A stretch of DNA of 64,000 nucleotides from Progne subis subis (GCA_022316685.1 JAKJHU010000037.1:2281792-2345791); one strand, 5' to 3'. Shown: positions 27,101 to 37,635, counted from the first letter of the stretch. Translations and numbers: made by a program. Notes: generated by a model from the sequence alone, not told the origin.

Positions 27101-30100
27101 GAACCAGGGTGATTCTCTCCAACCCTCTCTGCCTTGTAGCACCATCTTGCTGATACTCAGACTTGAACACGTGATCAAGTTGTTGCACAGGAGGTGAGCT
27201 GTCGTGCTTGCCATTCAGTTATTTGTGTCCAATGGCAAATAAAGATAACTTCCTTGCATTTAATTGCTTGTCAAATATAGATCTTGTATCAGACCCCGTG
27301 ACAGCCAAGGAGCCTGCAGCCACACAAGCATCACAGTTAGCAGATGCAAGATGGGTTTGTGTGCTGCAGTTTCCCTGTTTGTGACCAGGACATGAACAGT
27401 GTGTCATAGTTCTTTTAAGACTTTGGAAATACCAAGTCTCTATCAGTATGTGGGATACCATGTATATTCTTAAGCATTTGTAATTCTTAAATGTTTCTGC
27501 ATTCTCATTTTGCTACCCTTAGCCCAGCAGTGTGCTTTTTTCCCTTGTTGCTTACCTGTGTAATATTCTCCTGCAGACTCTCTTCCTCTTTTTGGTGGTT
27601 TCTTTTTTTAACTTTGGTTTCGTTTTATTGTGAATGTGTAGGAGTTTCGTGTGGAGGTTTTTATGTTTGGTTTTTTGTGGTTTTTTTCCAGGTGTTTTTT
27701 GTTTGTTTTTTTTTTTTTCTGGAGTCAGTGAATCAGGAATATCTTTCACATCCGCCCCTGTGAGCTTACCCAAGGCAGATGAACAAAGATCTCTTGTTGT
27801 ACGCAGCTTTCTCAACAACTCAGGGCACTGTTAATATTGCCCTGTCAAATCAATTTATTTCAGAAAGAGAAGCAGCACCTGTCAGGGGAGTGCAGTGTCT
27901 GATAAGCGAGGGTGCTTCGGGGGAGCTGGCCAAGCTTCAGACGCCAAGCTTCATTGCCTGCCCCATCACCTGAAAACTTCTCGTTTTCTACGCTCCGCAC
28001 TAACATGTTACACTGGATACAGTCCTGCTCCAAACAGGCATTTCACGAGGGGTGGGAATTCACTGCAGAACAGCCTGTTATATTTTAGTTATCCATGTCT
28101 GAGGTACATGTCAATGTGAGTTGAAAAATACATTTTAAAGTTCACCTTAGGTTATAGCATCTGGTGTGCACCAACTTTCTTTTTTCAATAGAATCACTTC
28201 TCAGGGAGTCTGAACTGCCTTTGGTCTGATTCCACACAGCTGCTCGTTAAATACTCAATCCATTATCTATCCTGCTTGCATTCCTCTCCGTGCTCATGCT
28301 TATGTGTGTCTTCAGTGGAAGGTGAGAGTTTTTCCTTGAAAAAAGAGTACTTTACAGCATGACTAAACGTGAAATAATACGAAAATTTTCTCTGGACAGT
28401 TGCTGATAAGTGGTTTCTTTGAGACTGAATCAGGATTCTGTCGTGTTATGGGAAGCATTGAGGGAGTGGGAACAGTTCAATAATGAACGAAACATTAGTC
28501 TCGGTTCATCAGGTGTTCTTGTTCCTGTTGCCATGAGGGCTCACACTGAGACTGGGCTTCTTTGGGTCATCCCAACTCTGTCTTCTGGAGGCGAGAGCGT
28601 CTTAGAGATGAACAACATTACACTGATGAGTTCTGCGATTCTACATTAGAACTGTGAAAAGCCTGTGTGGGATTGCATTGTCAGCCAGGGTGGCTGTCAG
28701 TGGTAAAAATGCTTTTAACTCATCCAGTTGAAGTAAAATACTCCATGGTGTCAGGATCTCCAAGTAAACTGGGTCAGACTGTGCTTCTGAGGGGCCTTTC
28801 CAGCCTTTTTTTAAAATTGTTTGTTTGTTTGTTTGTTTGTGGTTGTTTATTTTGTGGTGGTTTTTTGATGATGGGTTTTTTGTTCCCTGTTGTGGTTGGC
28901 TGCTGTTGGAGTTTGTCTTCAGTGTGTCAGGCAAGGAGGCCCCTATAGCAATGACTTCTCAAAGCACCAGTAGGGAACCTGCTGTTGTAGTTGTGTGGCT
29001 CGTGATGCTTGGGCTTGTCTGATCAATAGGGTTTGGTTTGAAAATTTGCCAGTGAGTTAGAGAGCCTGCAGCATTTACTGCATGGTGCTAACAGATAATC
29101 CATGCATTTAAGAGAATGCTTTTCTTAAGGTTAATTTATCTGAGTGAACATTGAAACAAAATAAAAAAGAAAAAAAATCCCAACATAATGTCTAAGCCTA
29201 AGCCAAACCTGTTATAAAATACTTGCCTCAAAAAGAAAAAACCCACCCCTTCCTGATCAAAAATGCCTGTTCTCAGTCCATTCACTTCAGGATTGCACTG
29301 AAACAAAACAACTCTGGCTTTGGTCCAAAATCAATCTATGAATGTGCCAAAAATGTGATAAATGCTAATCAAATGTAATGTAATGAATCAGCTGTGACAT
29401 TTTATTATGGAAATTAAACATCATGCAAAACCTTGCCTAAGGAAAATAAATTGTCAGGGAAAATACTAATTTTCATGTGATAATTAAGTTTTCTTTTCCC
29501 TTCATTTCCATGTCTAAAAATGTTTCAGTTTCACTTTTTATAACAGGCATTTGGTATGAAAGTCATTTCAAGCAGGATTTAATTTATGGAATTGAAAAGA
29601 ATTGCCTCTCCCACTTAAATTCAGGAAAACAGAACTGATGTAGGGAATGGTGGTGCTGTTTTGAGGTTAAGAAAGATCTAAAAGATTGAAAAATGAACTT
29701 GCACTTTACCACAGCCCATTTAAGGAATTATGCTGCTGTCCAGTGGTATGATGCCTGTTCTCCTTGACAGTTTAGGACGAATCTTGAGTGTGGGCATATC
29801 ATACCTGTAATGAAATGTTCCTACAAATTGTCCTCTCAGGGAGAGCCTCAGTGGATGGTGGGATTGTTTTGGGGACATAGTCCTAAGGGTGAACTATTAA
29901 TAATAAAACTGTATTTTCGCTCGTAGGGCCTGGTGGATTTGCCTTCAAGGTCTTTAGTTTGTGGATCTGTACTGAGTCAAAAGGGATCTCTCTGGCAGAC
30001 TGTGTCTGGAGTGATGTGCTCACAGGCACATGGCAAACCCCTTTATATACTGCCCAAGCTCTGTTCTATGAGCAACAAATGTCTCCTGCATTTTCTGCTT

Positions 30101-33100
30101 TCATAATCATCCCTCCCAATGTCCATCACATCTGCATTCCTAACCAGCCATGATCATTGTTATGTTTAGTTACATTTGTTTTGGTGCAGCATTTTTCACC
30201 AGTTTGTAAGTGATAATAAGTTGCCTTCTTGGGTGTAATTTTGCCAGGCCAGGCAGGCTAAGTTCTTTGCATTGACACTGGTAAGAGAGCATCTCTCTTT
30301 GTGCAAGTTTTTTGTGTCTGCTTGGTTTGAATTTCCTTTCCTGAAAATGAGTGGCTCCTACTTGGCACAGTATGTCCGAAATGGTCTAATTCTAAGTAAG
30401 ATCTTAGAAAGTAGTATTGAAGAGATGATCCTTATTCTGTCTGAGCACTTCTATTTGGATTATCTTTATTTTTACATCCTGAAGTAGCATTTGCCTGTTT
30501 TGTGCTTGTATCACAACCACTTGTGGTCACCTGTTAAAGAATTTCCTCCTCATTTCCAGCTGGTAAAACTCATAGCTGCATACAGAAGTTTTTATCAGTC
30601 TCCAAGCATGTGACCCACCACTCTTTTTTCACAGATAACAATATAAAATACTGTTACAGATACAGAATTTTTTCTGTAGCTGTTACTCATCAAACCTCTG
30701 CGATCTTTTCCATAGGTTAATCCAGTCCCCCTACCTTGGCAGGGTTTCTCAGCTTGGAGCTGTCATCCAACAGATTTCATCAGTGCAGCTTTACCTTTTG
30801 TGTAATGCTGCTCATTAAAATACTAGGTTAGATTGGTGTCACAGTTTGTCCTTGACATGACAGTCCCCAGTAATAACCTCTGTTACAGCTTGACTTCATT
30901 CCTTGACACCACACAGATGTTTTGAGTGGATTTCTTGGGAATAGTCCAGAGTGCTTAATATTTTATCACTTTCAAATTGCAGTGGACAAAAGCCCTATTA
31001 TATTTAGGATGGTGTACCCAGTTTTAATAATATTGTTTCATTACAAAGTAAATGTATAGTAAAGGTATTCAGTGCAAGAGTACTCTGAAACTGGCTTTTA
31101 AACAGTCCTGCTAGTCAAATGAAACACTTGCACTACACCTGTGATACTGAATAACATGAGCGATGTCCTGGCAGCCCAACAATGTAATGGTCCACTAACA
31201 GGAATGTTATATTACACTAGACAGATGTGTTAAGGATCTCCTGAATTTGGCTGGTATAAGCAGAGCTAAAAACAGGTGTGGCATGTAATTTTGGAAAAAG
31301 CTGAGTGCACTTCTGTACCACCACAAATGGTGCCATTTGGCCATTTCTGATTAAACTAATACTGGCATCCACGTTAGTTAAGGCTGAGTTTTCTACCACA
31401 GGACCTTGAGCTAATGGTTCTTTCCCTAACCTTTCCCATCCTCCAGCTGCAAATATTGTGGACTATTATTTTTGACACAACACTGTTTATATGTTCTATT
31501 CTGTCATTATTTTGTTTTGGTGTCTTGAGCTGCCTGATTCAACTAAAGTCTTAAAATCAAAACACTGTCACAGAATTTAATTCCTCAGGTCAGATCCTCC
31601 TGTGCAAGTTCTCTTTAGATATTGAGTCATGAGGCATCTTAGAGGAATGCCTTTTATTTAGTCAAGATATTTGTAAAACTCATGGACTTGAATTCTTTCA
31701 TCCTTCAAACATCTGATCTTGCACAAAGAGAAGATTCCATCCCTCATGTATTGGTTCTTCCATCTTCCTTGTCCTTATCAGAACATCACAATTGCTGATG
31801 GTCTGATAAGGCACTTGTGCTGTGTGCCTGGGCTTCCCTGGAGGCTTTGGTTGCCCCTCTGGTGAGATAAGCAGTGAATGTGAACAGAGAGAGGGATCCA
31901 AGCTCTCCAACTAGTTTGTGAATTATTCGAATGGAGGGGAAGGAGAAGAGGAGCAGAGAAAGCCGTCTACTGAGGATTGCAGTACAGCTTACCACCAGCT
32001 CTACTGGAGCTCTGGTTTCTTTACCCTACCCAGGAAACGTAACATTTCATGGTAGTTTTCTAGTGCCTGATTATATAAGCACCAGAAAGATCTATGCAGT
32101 TTATAAAACAAGGTTTTCCATTGTAGTGTTAGATTTGGTATCATTTTTGAACATGACATTTTTGGCACTGAAGAGGAATATGTTTAAAATGGATCTTTGC
32201 TACATTCTTCTTTGTTGTATTAACTTTTCTGTTTCACTGTGAGCCCTCATTTTCATGCTTGATACAGTTATTTGGGAAGTTGTTTTCTGAAATTCTTCAG
32301 CTTCGAGGAAAGGCATTTGGAGGCTTGGTGTGGCGGCCTAGCTTGATGGAGTATTTTTGGCTTTCTATCACACAGACAATGCAGAGAGCCTTTCCCAAGA
32401 AACCTAATGGGTGTGGACCATCATCTCTTTAAACACTGAACAATTTATATTGACAATGCTACTCTTCTACACTGTAAAGAAGTAGACTTTGAGACAAAGC
32501 TGCTGCATGTCACTGTAGGTTCTTTGGAATTAGGTCTGTCAGAAAAGTATGACTGCACAGTGAGTGATTGCTGGTTGCATTTGGAGTGCTTAAATATAAC
32601 TTTATTTTATTAAAACAGGTGATCTGTCACAGCTTGTCCACTATACCTTCACAAAGTCAGTGTTTTGACATTCTCCAGACTGGCATCTGTAAATATCTGG
32701 TAAGAACCGTTTTTGTCTTCAACGGTAAAACTTTCTGGTGATAAATTTGCTAACAGTCTTATTAATCCTCAAATCCACTTATCCTATGTATTTCATGTAT
32801 AATTTCAGCATTTGCAAAAGCGTTAAACAAGATTTGGGGAAGTTTAAAAAATACATAACTGTTGGTATCTAAACTTACATGGGTGATTTTGCTCAGATTT
32901 GTGAATACTTCAGTTTGTCTTCAAGGCTGTTTGTCTATAACTGAAACACTTTTTGGTTTGGTTTGCTTTTCAAAAGAGTGACCAGCAGCTGTAGATGAGT
33001 TTTTTTACCTCATCTGTGTATATAAGTATCTGAAGTATGCCGAGAAGATGGAACCAGGTTCTTTGTGGTGCTGAGCAATAGGACAAGAGGCAACAGGCAG

Positions 33101-36100
33101 AAACTGATGCTCAGGAAGCACCACTTGGACATGGGGAAGAACTTCACGGGATGGGTGACTGGCCTGGAACAGATTGCCCACAGATGATGGGGAGTCTCTG
33201 TCACTGGAGATGCTCAAGAACTGTCTTGACACAATCCTGTGCCATGTGCTTTGTAATGACCTTGCTTGAGCAGGGAGGTTGGACCAGATGACCCCACTGA
33301 GGTCCCTTCCAACCTGACCCATTCTGTGCTTTTTACAGCTTGTCTTCTAATCCTGACCATGCCTGAGCAGAGGGTGGGGGTGGCAGAGCCAGATCTGGGT
33401 AACAGAATGGTCAGGGAGAGAATCTTCAGTTTGCTGTGATGCTGCCTGATGAGAGGGGAGGACCACAGGGTCTGCCCCTGCCCTCCTGTCAGGGTGGTTC
33501 TGTGATCTAATCAGTGTCTGCCATTCCCTGCATGGAGCCATACTGAGAAGTTCCTAGCCCAGAACTTCCATAGGGAGTAGCTTATCTATAATCATAGTCT
33601 GTATTTTTACAGGTGTATGTTGACTTAAATCAACTTTTAGAAAGACTTCTATCTTCTACTACTTTGCCCTTTGAGAGCAAAGCATTAAGTGGGTTTTTAT
33701 GGTTGGCAAGGCTGCTGCCCAAGGCTCTCCAGATGGTTGCTGACACCTCTCTGGGAGCAAAGGCGCCACGGAGGCAACATCTTATACAGGAACTCATCTG
33801 AGCGGCCTCATCTTCTGGCCTTATATAAATTGAAATGTCTCTGTTCCTGTCATCTTTCAGACTGGCTGACCAGCACATTCCATCAGTAGTGTTGGCTCAG
33901 TTGGTCTTCAGGATAGTTCTTTATATCCATCTATATTGCTGCCATTATTTCTTTTTTATGGTTGATCAGGAAGAACATTATTTGTTTTAACTGTTCGGTG
34001 CCTCAGTGTCCTCTGGTATTCAGCAGAGTTGTGGTGACAGCTGCAGCCCCACCTTCTGTCAGGCAGAGCCATCATCATCCTCCTCCTGCCTCTGCACCTG
34101 ACTGGCACAGGGCCAGCCTGGGACAGCAACCTGTGCTTGTGGCCTTGAAATATACCCAATGTCTTAGGCTGGAAGGATTTAAAAGTTTCAACTTGTAGTT
34201 GTTATTCATAAGTAACAGTATAAATGAAATACATTTCACATTTCTGTAGCTTGTACTTTATTGATCTTTTTTCTAAATATTTCTAAAAGAAACAGCTGAC
34301 CTTGTTAAGTGAACCAACTCCCTCTGTCAGCTTAAAACAGTGTACTTGCAGGTGAGCAAATTAGAGTACTCTCAAACTCCTTAAATAATTTTTTAAAGGT
34401 AAATGGTGCCCCACTAACAGTTCATGATTTTTTTATGGCTATACAAGACAAAAATCTAGGGTACTTACTCTTATAGTACTTCAAAATTTAAACTGCTTTC
34501 TAATTCACTGCCTCTACAAAAATCAAGAATTTTTTCTAAATTATTTATCATGCCTATAAAATCTTTACTCAAGATGATGTTCTCTTTGACAATGGCAGAG
34601 CATCACCCCACTTTGGGCTCGCCCTGTATTTCATTAGCTTCAACTGACCTTGGTTCATACAGCTCCTGCTGGGCTTAAAGGAGTCTCACTCACCCTGGTG
34701 ACAATCCAGTAGAAGCTCTCCTTTCTGTAGCTGAAATCAGAGTTTCCTTCTACCTCAGTGACTGCTCACTGCCATTTCAAGGCTCGGAAGGCCTTCCCAG
34801 TCCCATGATATATGCTTAAAAGGAAAGACCTGTTCTGCTCAGAATATTGTTTGTGCCTGCACTGTCATTCAGAGCAAGGCTCAAAGCAGTGCTGTGTTTT
34901 TCAAATATGTTTGAGATGTTTGTTTAGGGGGAGTGGAATGAAGATGTCAATTTAACCTCCTCTTGGTATGGGTGGCAGTTTATTGGGAAAGCAGGGATTT
35001 GAAAAAATGCAGTGATCTGTAGAGTTTGAACAGAAACTAAGTAATACATGTCACCATAGGAAGGCACTAGGCTTGCTTACATCTCTGCAAAAAATCTTTT
35101 GCATAAAGTGATGAACTTGGGTTGTTGTTTTTTTTTTTTGTCTTAATACAGGTTGGATTGGTTGTAATACCTGATAGCACAGCTGGATCTGTTCTGTGTG
35201 CCATAAATAAGCTCTTGGATCAAGCCTGCATCATAAGTGAAAACCTGCACAGGTTCTTGGCCTCTTGTTGTTACAGTCTTCTGTACTTTCTGTTAACTAT
35301 AGACAGAGAGGATGCAGAACATTTACAGAAAAGGTAAAGCTGCTCTTCTTACTGTCTTGTCTCTGTCTTTGCAGCCACAAGTATTTAGAAATGTGAAATG
35401 AAAGGATATCTCTTCTCCCCAGAGTTGTTTTTTTCCTGCGTCTCTTTTGCTTACTTCAAATCAGTACTTAGATTTAAGAAAAACACATGCAAAGTTACCA
35501 GGAATTACTCAAAACAGTAACTGAAGAAAGTTTCATTTCAAATTGTTCTACTTGGATGTCAAAACCATCCTAATTTTGTAAAGTTGGATATTTAATGAAG
35601 CTGAAGTTGTAGTATAGATACATTGAAAAGCACCATGCAAAGGATTTGGCTTTATGAATACGTAACTGATCTGATGTTTCAGTTTTAAAACTTCTCTGGC
35701 ATCATTACACAGACTGCAAGGCCATTTGATTTAAAAATCCCAAAGGCTACAGATAAAAAATTCAAATCAATTCACCTGAAACACAGAAATGTCTTTAAAT
35801 GGGCCAAACTTCTCAATATACAGAAAAGTTGTTAAAAGCTTCCTGAAAATTCAAAGCCCAAGTCCTCTTACTGTATTTAATGACTTGCATATCACAAATA
35901 GCTCAGTCCACCATTTAATTTTTTATGAATTTTAAACAAGGTTCAGGTGTACCTGAAAAGTGGCCGAAACAAAAACCTCTTTGCAGCTGCATGAAGCAGA
36001 AAATGCACTCTGTGAGAGATGAAGCAACATTTGTAGCTTCCAGGGAAAGGCCTTAATTTTTTTCCAGTGCTGTACAAAATTTTGGAATATTTTCAAGTTC

Positions 36101-37265
36101 GGCATTTTCTGGTACAGATTTTCTGCTTGGCCACTAATTATGGTGAATGCAACTGGTATGATTGAATCCACAGAAGCAGGATTCCTTGTACAGCCATGCA
36201 GCCAGTTCACAGAAGCATCCTTGAAATGGGTGTCCTCGATCATTTCAATTTTGATTCTTTTCCTCTCAGGGATATGCTGTGGAGATCATGCATTTCTGCA
36301 TTAGCACTCCTGCCACGGTTACTGAGGCTGATGCTGCAAAGCCTGCAAGTGAGCAGGATCTGTCGGGAAGAGCTGCCTGTTGTTGCTCAGTTGCTTCGCT
36401 TACTAATGCAGCACGGGCAGCTCAGGAGCCATATGATCACAAATGAGTTTCTGGTGCAACAGATCATCAAGGACATCATGGTATGAAACTTCTTGTTTCC
36501 CAGAGACCACATGTATGTCATGTTTATTATTAAAAATCATTGCAAACGTTCAAGAAGAGCCGTTTTCAAACAGGGGTGGTGAAAGCACATGTAAGACACA
36601 TTATGGTGATGTTCTCTAACCTGCAGGTTAGGAGGGGGTGTCTCCTAACCTCCTAAGTGTTGAAAATGCCACAACCACTTCTTGTGCTGTTCCATCATGG
36701 GTGGGTTGTATTTGTTGTTGGATTTTAAATCCACCTACGTAATCTTGAGAAGAGGGAATTCCTGGGGTGGTCTGTTGGTAAGAGTTCTCCTTAGACTGGT
36801 TTGGGGAGCTCCCCTGCTTTGGTAGCTCATTTGCATTTTAATTGCCTATAAATTGCAGAATTGCAAAGTAAGTGAGCCACTCTAATTAAGAGTAAGGAAA
36901 GCACATCTGCTCTTAACTCACTCACTTGGTGATGTAATGACTTAGTGTACCCAGTTGTAACACTTATTATTTGGGCTTTAACAGACAAACCGTGTTGAAA
37001 TGTATAAAAGAGGGGAACAATGTCACTGTGTGCAGGGGATCAGGGCTGTCTGTACCTTTAACAGTGCACCTGATCACTGGTAAAAACAAATCAAGTTTTG
37101 CAAGTGCTGTTGGGGAAATTTGAGTTTTACCTTTTTTCTCCTTCTTTGTAGACACTGAAGAGCGGTGAAGTTCAGGAGCAGTGGCTCACAGACCTCCATT
37201 ACTGTTTCAACATCTACCTTGCCTCTCATCCCCAGACACCTGGCCCTATAAACACAGTATATTGA
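34..37265 (+). CDS. TEX10: TEX10, C-terminal part (nine exons, spliced)
   Basis: This is the 3' part of TEX10, the Ipi1-like subunit of the PELP1-TEX10-WDR18 complex. That complex works with LAS1L and SENP3 in ITS2 processing and pre-60S ribosome maturation in the nucleolus and nucleoplasm. In mammals TEX10 is also linked to methylated-CHTOP chromatin targeting and stem-cell gene control. Joined exons are 34-169, 3137-3312, 4040-4217, 19504-19592, 20764-20897, 32619-32699, 35152-35333, 36270-36480 and 37152-37265. They total 1,301 nt, about 432 residues plus a TGA stop, against about 929 residues for the whole human protein. The conserved N-terminal Ipi1 domain lies left of the window; what remains is a leucine-rich helical-repeat region. 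Signature stretches include [55 protein letters not shown] and [15 protein letters not shown]. All splice phases agree across the eight junctions. Confidence 0.97.
915..1240 (-). repeat. CR1 LINE fragment with ORF2 C-terminal remnant
   Basis: The + strand reads the reverse complement of the avian CR1 3' coding part, with phrases such as CATAGGAGAGGTGCTCCAG and CAGCACTCCAGGTGGGATCT. On the - strand it still encodes a recognisable tail of the CR1 reverse transcriptase: [18 protein letters not shown], then [11 protein letters not shown]. Frame breaks show that it is dead. It lies antisense to TEX10 inside an intron. Confidence 0.9.
2214..2233 (+). repeat. Short (TG)n microsatellite
   Basis: A run of TG dinucleotides directly follows an alternating TA stretch. 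It is short and lies in a TEX10 intron. It is useful only as a possible length-polymorphic marker. Confidence 0.7.
3137..3312 (+). CDS. TEX10: TEX10 exon
   Basis: The acceptor is TTCTTTAG/GAGTCG and the donor is TACG/gtaaga. The translation starts [17 protein letters not shown], continues [20 protein letters not shown] and ends ATAARIY, which matches a conserved leucine-rich part of TEX10. It joins the previous exon in phase 2 (ATC AG/G) and the next in phase 1 (G/AT, Asp). Reading through the donor gives about 26 more codons before a stop, an unspliced shadow only. Confidence 0.97.
3462..3497 (+). repeat. 19-bp tandem duplication
   Basis: The unit GAGAGTAAAAAGATTACTA at 3462-3480 is followed at once by a second, slightly shorter copy at 3481-3497. 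It is a small replication-slippage duplication in a TEX10 intron and no function is seen. Confidence 0.8.
3564..3918 (-). repeat. CR1 LINE 3' end fragment
   Basis: The + strand begins AATCATAGAATCATTTAGGTT and continues CCCAGCACTGCCAAGTGCAC. This is the reverse complement of the avian CR1 3' terminal sequence, so the element lies on the - strand. It sits 120 bp upstream of the next TEX10 exon and fills about half of that 727-bp intron. Confidence 0.92.
4040..4217 (+). CDS. TEX10: TEX10 exon, GC-rich
   Basis: The acceptor is GTGCCGCAG/ATCC and the donor is ATGAG/gtaccg, a weaker match than usual. The translation runs [20 protein letters not shown], then [14 protein letters not shown], and ends LIGILHMR, matching TEX10. 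Nearly every third position is G or C, unlike the AT-rich neighbouring exons, and CpG-rich flanks extend on both sides. Several long overlapping open frames on both strands here are side effects of that composition. Phases are 1 in and 2 out. Confidence 0.96.
4385..4490 (-). repeat. CR1 LINE 3' end fragment
   Basis: The + strand contains TAGGTTGGAAAAGACCTTTA, then GTCCAACCATTAGTCCAGCA, the reverse complement of the CR1 3' end. It is a short truncated copy just downstream of a TEX10 exon and in the same orientation as the copy at 3564-3918. Confidence 0.9.
6980..7019 (+). repeat. Inverted repeat between direct repeats
   Basis: TTTGACTTT (6992-7000) and AAAGTCAAA (7002-7010) form a perfect 9-bp inverted repeat around a single base. 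Two copies of AAACTTTCAAAC flank it at 6980-6991 and 7008-7019. No protein-binding family can be assigned from sequence alone. Confidence 0.85.
7080..7460. promoter_or_regulatory. CpG-rich promoter-like pocket in TEX10 intron
   Basis: A run of CpG-containing sequence stands out from the AT-rich intron. Within about 120 bp it carries a CTCF-like match (7189-7203), an ETS-type CTTCCGG (7210-7216), an SP1-type GGGCGGGG (7238-7245), an NF-kB-type GGGACTCTCC (7243-7252) and a TATA-like TTTAAATA (7295-7302). I infer an intronic promoter, enhancer or insulator, or the remnant of an LTR. No transcript is visible from sequence. Confidence 0.4.
17850..18240 (+). mobile_element. Possible solo LTR fragment (uncertain)
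   Basis: A segment of different composition from its surroundings ends in TTTAATAAAGCCTTACTTTG (AATAAA at 18181-18186) followed by a CT-rich stretch. This resembles the R/U5 end of an endogenous retroviral LTR. No clear TG...CA ends or target-site duplication were confirmed and no coding part is present. Ordinary intron sequence remains possible. Confidence 0.25.
19504..19592 (+). CDS. TEX10: TEX10 exon
   Basis: The acceptor is TTTTGTGTAG/ATCATC and the donor is ATAG/gtaatc. With two bases from the previous exon it reads [18 protein letters not shown], then [12 protein letters not shown], matching the short TEX10 exon before the TGFSKEEL-type sequence. Phases are 2 in and 1 out. It is isolated by 15.3 kb upstream and 1.2 kb downstream. 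Confidence 0.96.
19593..20763 (+). other. TEX10 1.2 kb intron
   Basis: AT-rich sequence with many T-runs. The acceptor tract TTCTTCTTCTCCAG at 20750-20763 is strong. No repeat or gene is recognised. Confidence 0.8.
20764..20897 (+). CDS. TEX10: TEX10 exon
   Basis: The translation begins [19 protein letters not shown], continues [20 protein letters not shown] and ends HWAVTE, one of the best conserved blocks of the TEX10 C-terminal half. The acceptor is TTCTCCAG/GG (phase 1) and the donor is GAG/gtaata (phase 0). Confidence 0.97.
22593..22780 (+). repeat. CR1 LINE fragment
   Basis: GAGAGTGGTCAAATACTGGA and the closing CCTTCCAGCTCTAGGGATTC, then GTGATT, match the sense-strand 3' coding and tail part of CR1. 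It is strongly diverged and in the same orientation as TEX10. Confidence 0.85.
23012..23153 (+). repeat. G/T-rich low-complexity tract with G12 run
   Basis: An almost pure G+T stretch contains GGT, GTT and GTTT units, a T9 run (23102-23110) and a run of twelve G (23111-23122). Open frames across it are composition artefacts (poly-Val/Leu/Phe/Gly one way, Lys/Asn/Thr/Pro the other). Confidence 0.9.
27588..27720 (+). repeat. G/T-rich low-complexity tract
   Basis: A T/G-dominated stretch with units such as TTTGG and GTTTG ends in a T-run of about a dozen. It resembles the tracts at 23.0 and 28.8 kb in the same intron. Confidence 0.85.
28817..28890 (+). repeat. (GTTT)n and G/T-rich tract
   Basis: About five tandem TTTG units are followed by TGGTTG and TGGTGG sequence. 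It is a simple repeat in the same intron as two similar tracts. Confidence 0.85.
32619..32699 (+). CDS. TEX10: TEX10 exon (81 bp)
   Basis: The translation is [16 protein letters not shown], then [11 protein letters not shown], 27 codons. It aligns without gaps to the short TEX10 exon following HHW-VTE. The acceptor is TTAAAACAG/GTG and the donor is CTG/gtaaga, both phase 0, so skipping it would leave the frame intact. Confidence 0.95.
32700..35151 (+). other. TEX10 2.5 kb intron with CR1
   Basis: This phase-0 intron contains a sense-strand CR1 fragment (about 33030-33335). Otherwise it is unremarkable, with no gene recognised. The acceptor follows a T12 run and TCTTAATACAG. Confidence 0.8.
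33030..33335 (+). repeat. CR1 LINE 3' fragment
   Basis: GGCAACAGGCAGAAACTGAT, GGGTGACTGGCCTGGAACAG and GAGGTCCCTTCCAACCTGAC are typical of the sense-strand CR1 ORF2 end and 3' tail. It is one of the better-preserved copies in the window. Confidence 0.92.
35152..35333 (+). CDS. TEX10: TEX10 exon
   Basis: The translation begins [20 protein letters not shown], continues [20 protein letters not shown] and ends [10 protein letters not shown], with the hydrophobic helix [10 protein letters not shown]. The acceptor is AATACAG/GTT (phase 0) and the donor is AAAAG/gtaaag (phase 2). It matches vertebrate TEX10 closely. Confidence 0.97.
35334..36269 (+). other. TEX10 0.9 kb intron
   Basis: A short AT-rich intron. 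The acceptor tract GATTCTTTTCCTCTCAG ends at 36269. An open frame reads from the intron into the next exon but has no meaning before the acceptor. Nothing else was recognised. Confidence 0.8.
36270..36480 (+). CDS. TEX10: TEX10 exon
   Basis: The translation starts [18 protein letters not shown], continues [20 protein letters not shown], then [15 protein letters not shown], and ends VQQIIKDIM. It is leucine-rich and helical, as in the last-but-one TEX10 exon. Phases are 2 in and 0 out (ATG/gtatga). Confidence 0.97.
36481..37151 (+). other. Last TEX10 intron, with a palindrome and hairpin cluster
   Basis: A 671-bp phase-0 intron. It contains a perfect 16-bp palindrome (36616-36631) overlapping a 10-bp-stem hairpin (36625-36651). 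The acceptor tract CTTTTTTCTCCTTCTTTGTAG is strong. Confidence 0.85.
36616..36651 (+). repeat. Overlapping palindrome and hairpin
   Basis: CTAACCTGCAGGTTAG (36616-36631) is a perfect palindrome. AGGTTAGGAG (36625-36634) pairs perfectly with CTCCTAACCT (36642-36651) across a 7-base loop. The two structures share AGGTTAG and cannot form together. They lie in the TEX10 pre-mRNA, 500 nt before the last exon. Confidence 0.85.
37152..37265 (+). CDS. TEX10: TEX10 terminal coding exon
   Basis: The exon encodes [19 protein letters not shown], then [18 protein letters not shown] and TGA. The human protein also ends in a TVY tail after a near-identical exon. The acceptor is TTTGTAG/ACA, phase 0. The stop lies at 37263-37265, followed by a short 3' UTR. 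Confidence 0.98.
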   Translation, partial: TLKSGEVQEQWLTDLHYCFNIYLASHPQTPGPINTVY

Positions 37266-37362
37266 AGAGGTCAAACTGCATTTATTGTAAAGCATTTACT
37301 TCTATTTAGTTTTGAATGGAAGATGTTGGAACAAAGCTTGTCAATTTTTTTGTAAGTGAAAC

Positions 37363-37368
37363 AATAAA
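37363..37368 (+). terminator. TEX10: TEX10 poly(A) signal
   Basis: AATAAA lies 98 nt downstream of the TEX10 stop, so cleavage is expected around 37,380-37,395 and the 3' UTR would be only about 120 nt. A T-rich stretch (CTCTTGCCTTTTTTTC) follows, as expected for a downstream element. Confidence 0.85.
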
Positions 37369-37635
37369 AATTTTACAGAGAACTGCAATTCCTCTCTTGC
37401 CTTTTTTTCAAGCAGGTAGCTGTTACTGAAGGTGTTTAAGTAAAATGTGGTGACCACAGTGAGAGGGTGTTAAAGAAAGTCCAGTCCTTGATGCTGAAGA
37501 GCTTGCAGAGAAACAGACTGAAATTGATGCTGCTCATCTATTATTGTGAACCATCACATTATTTAAAAAAAAATAGAATTGTGTAGTATCAAGTAGAAAA
37601 AAAAAAAGAAAACAGTATGCTTTAGAGTCACATTT

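Larger units (their letters stand above)
20898..32618 (+). other. TEX10 11.7 kb intron
   Basis: This phase-0 intron contains a CR1 fragment (about 22593-22780), three G/T-rich low-complexity tracts (23012-23153, 27588-27720, 28817-28890), A/C-rich stretches (about 23765-23845, 26400-26460 and 29158-29260) and a G-rich segment (about 24685-24745). Open frames here are short and lack recognisable homology. I see no gene inside it. Confidence 0.75.
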
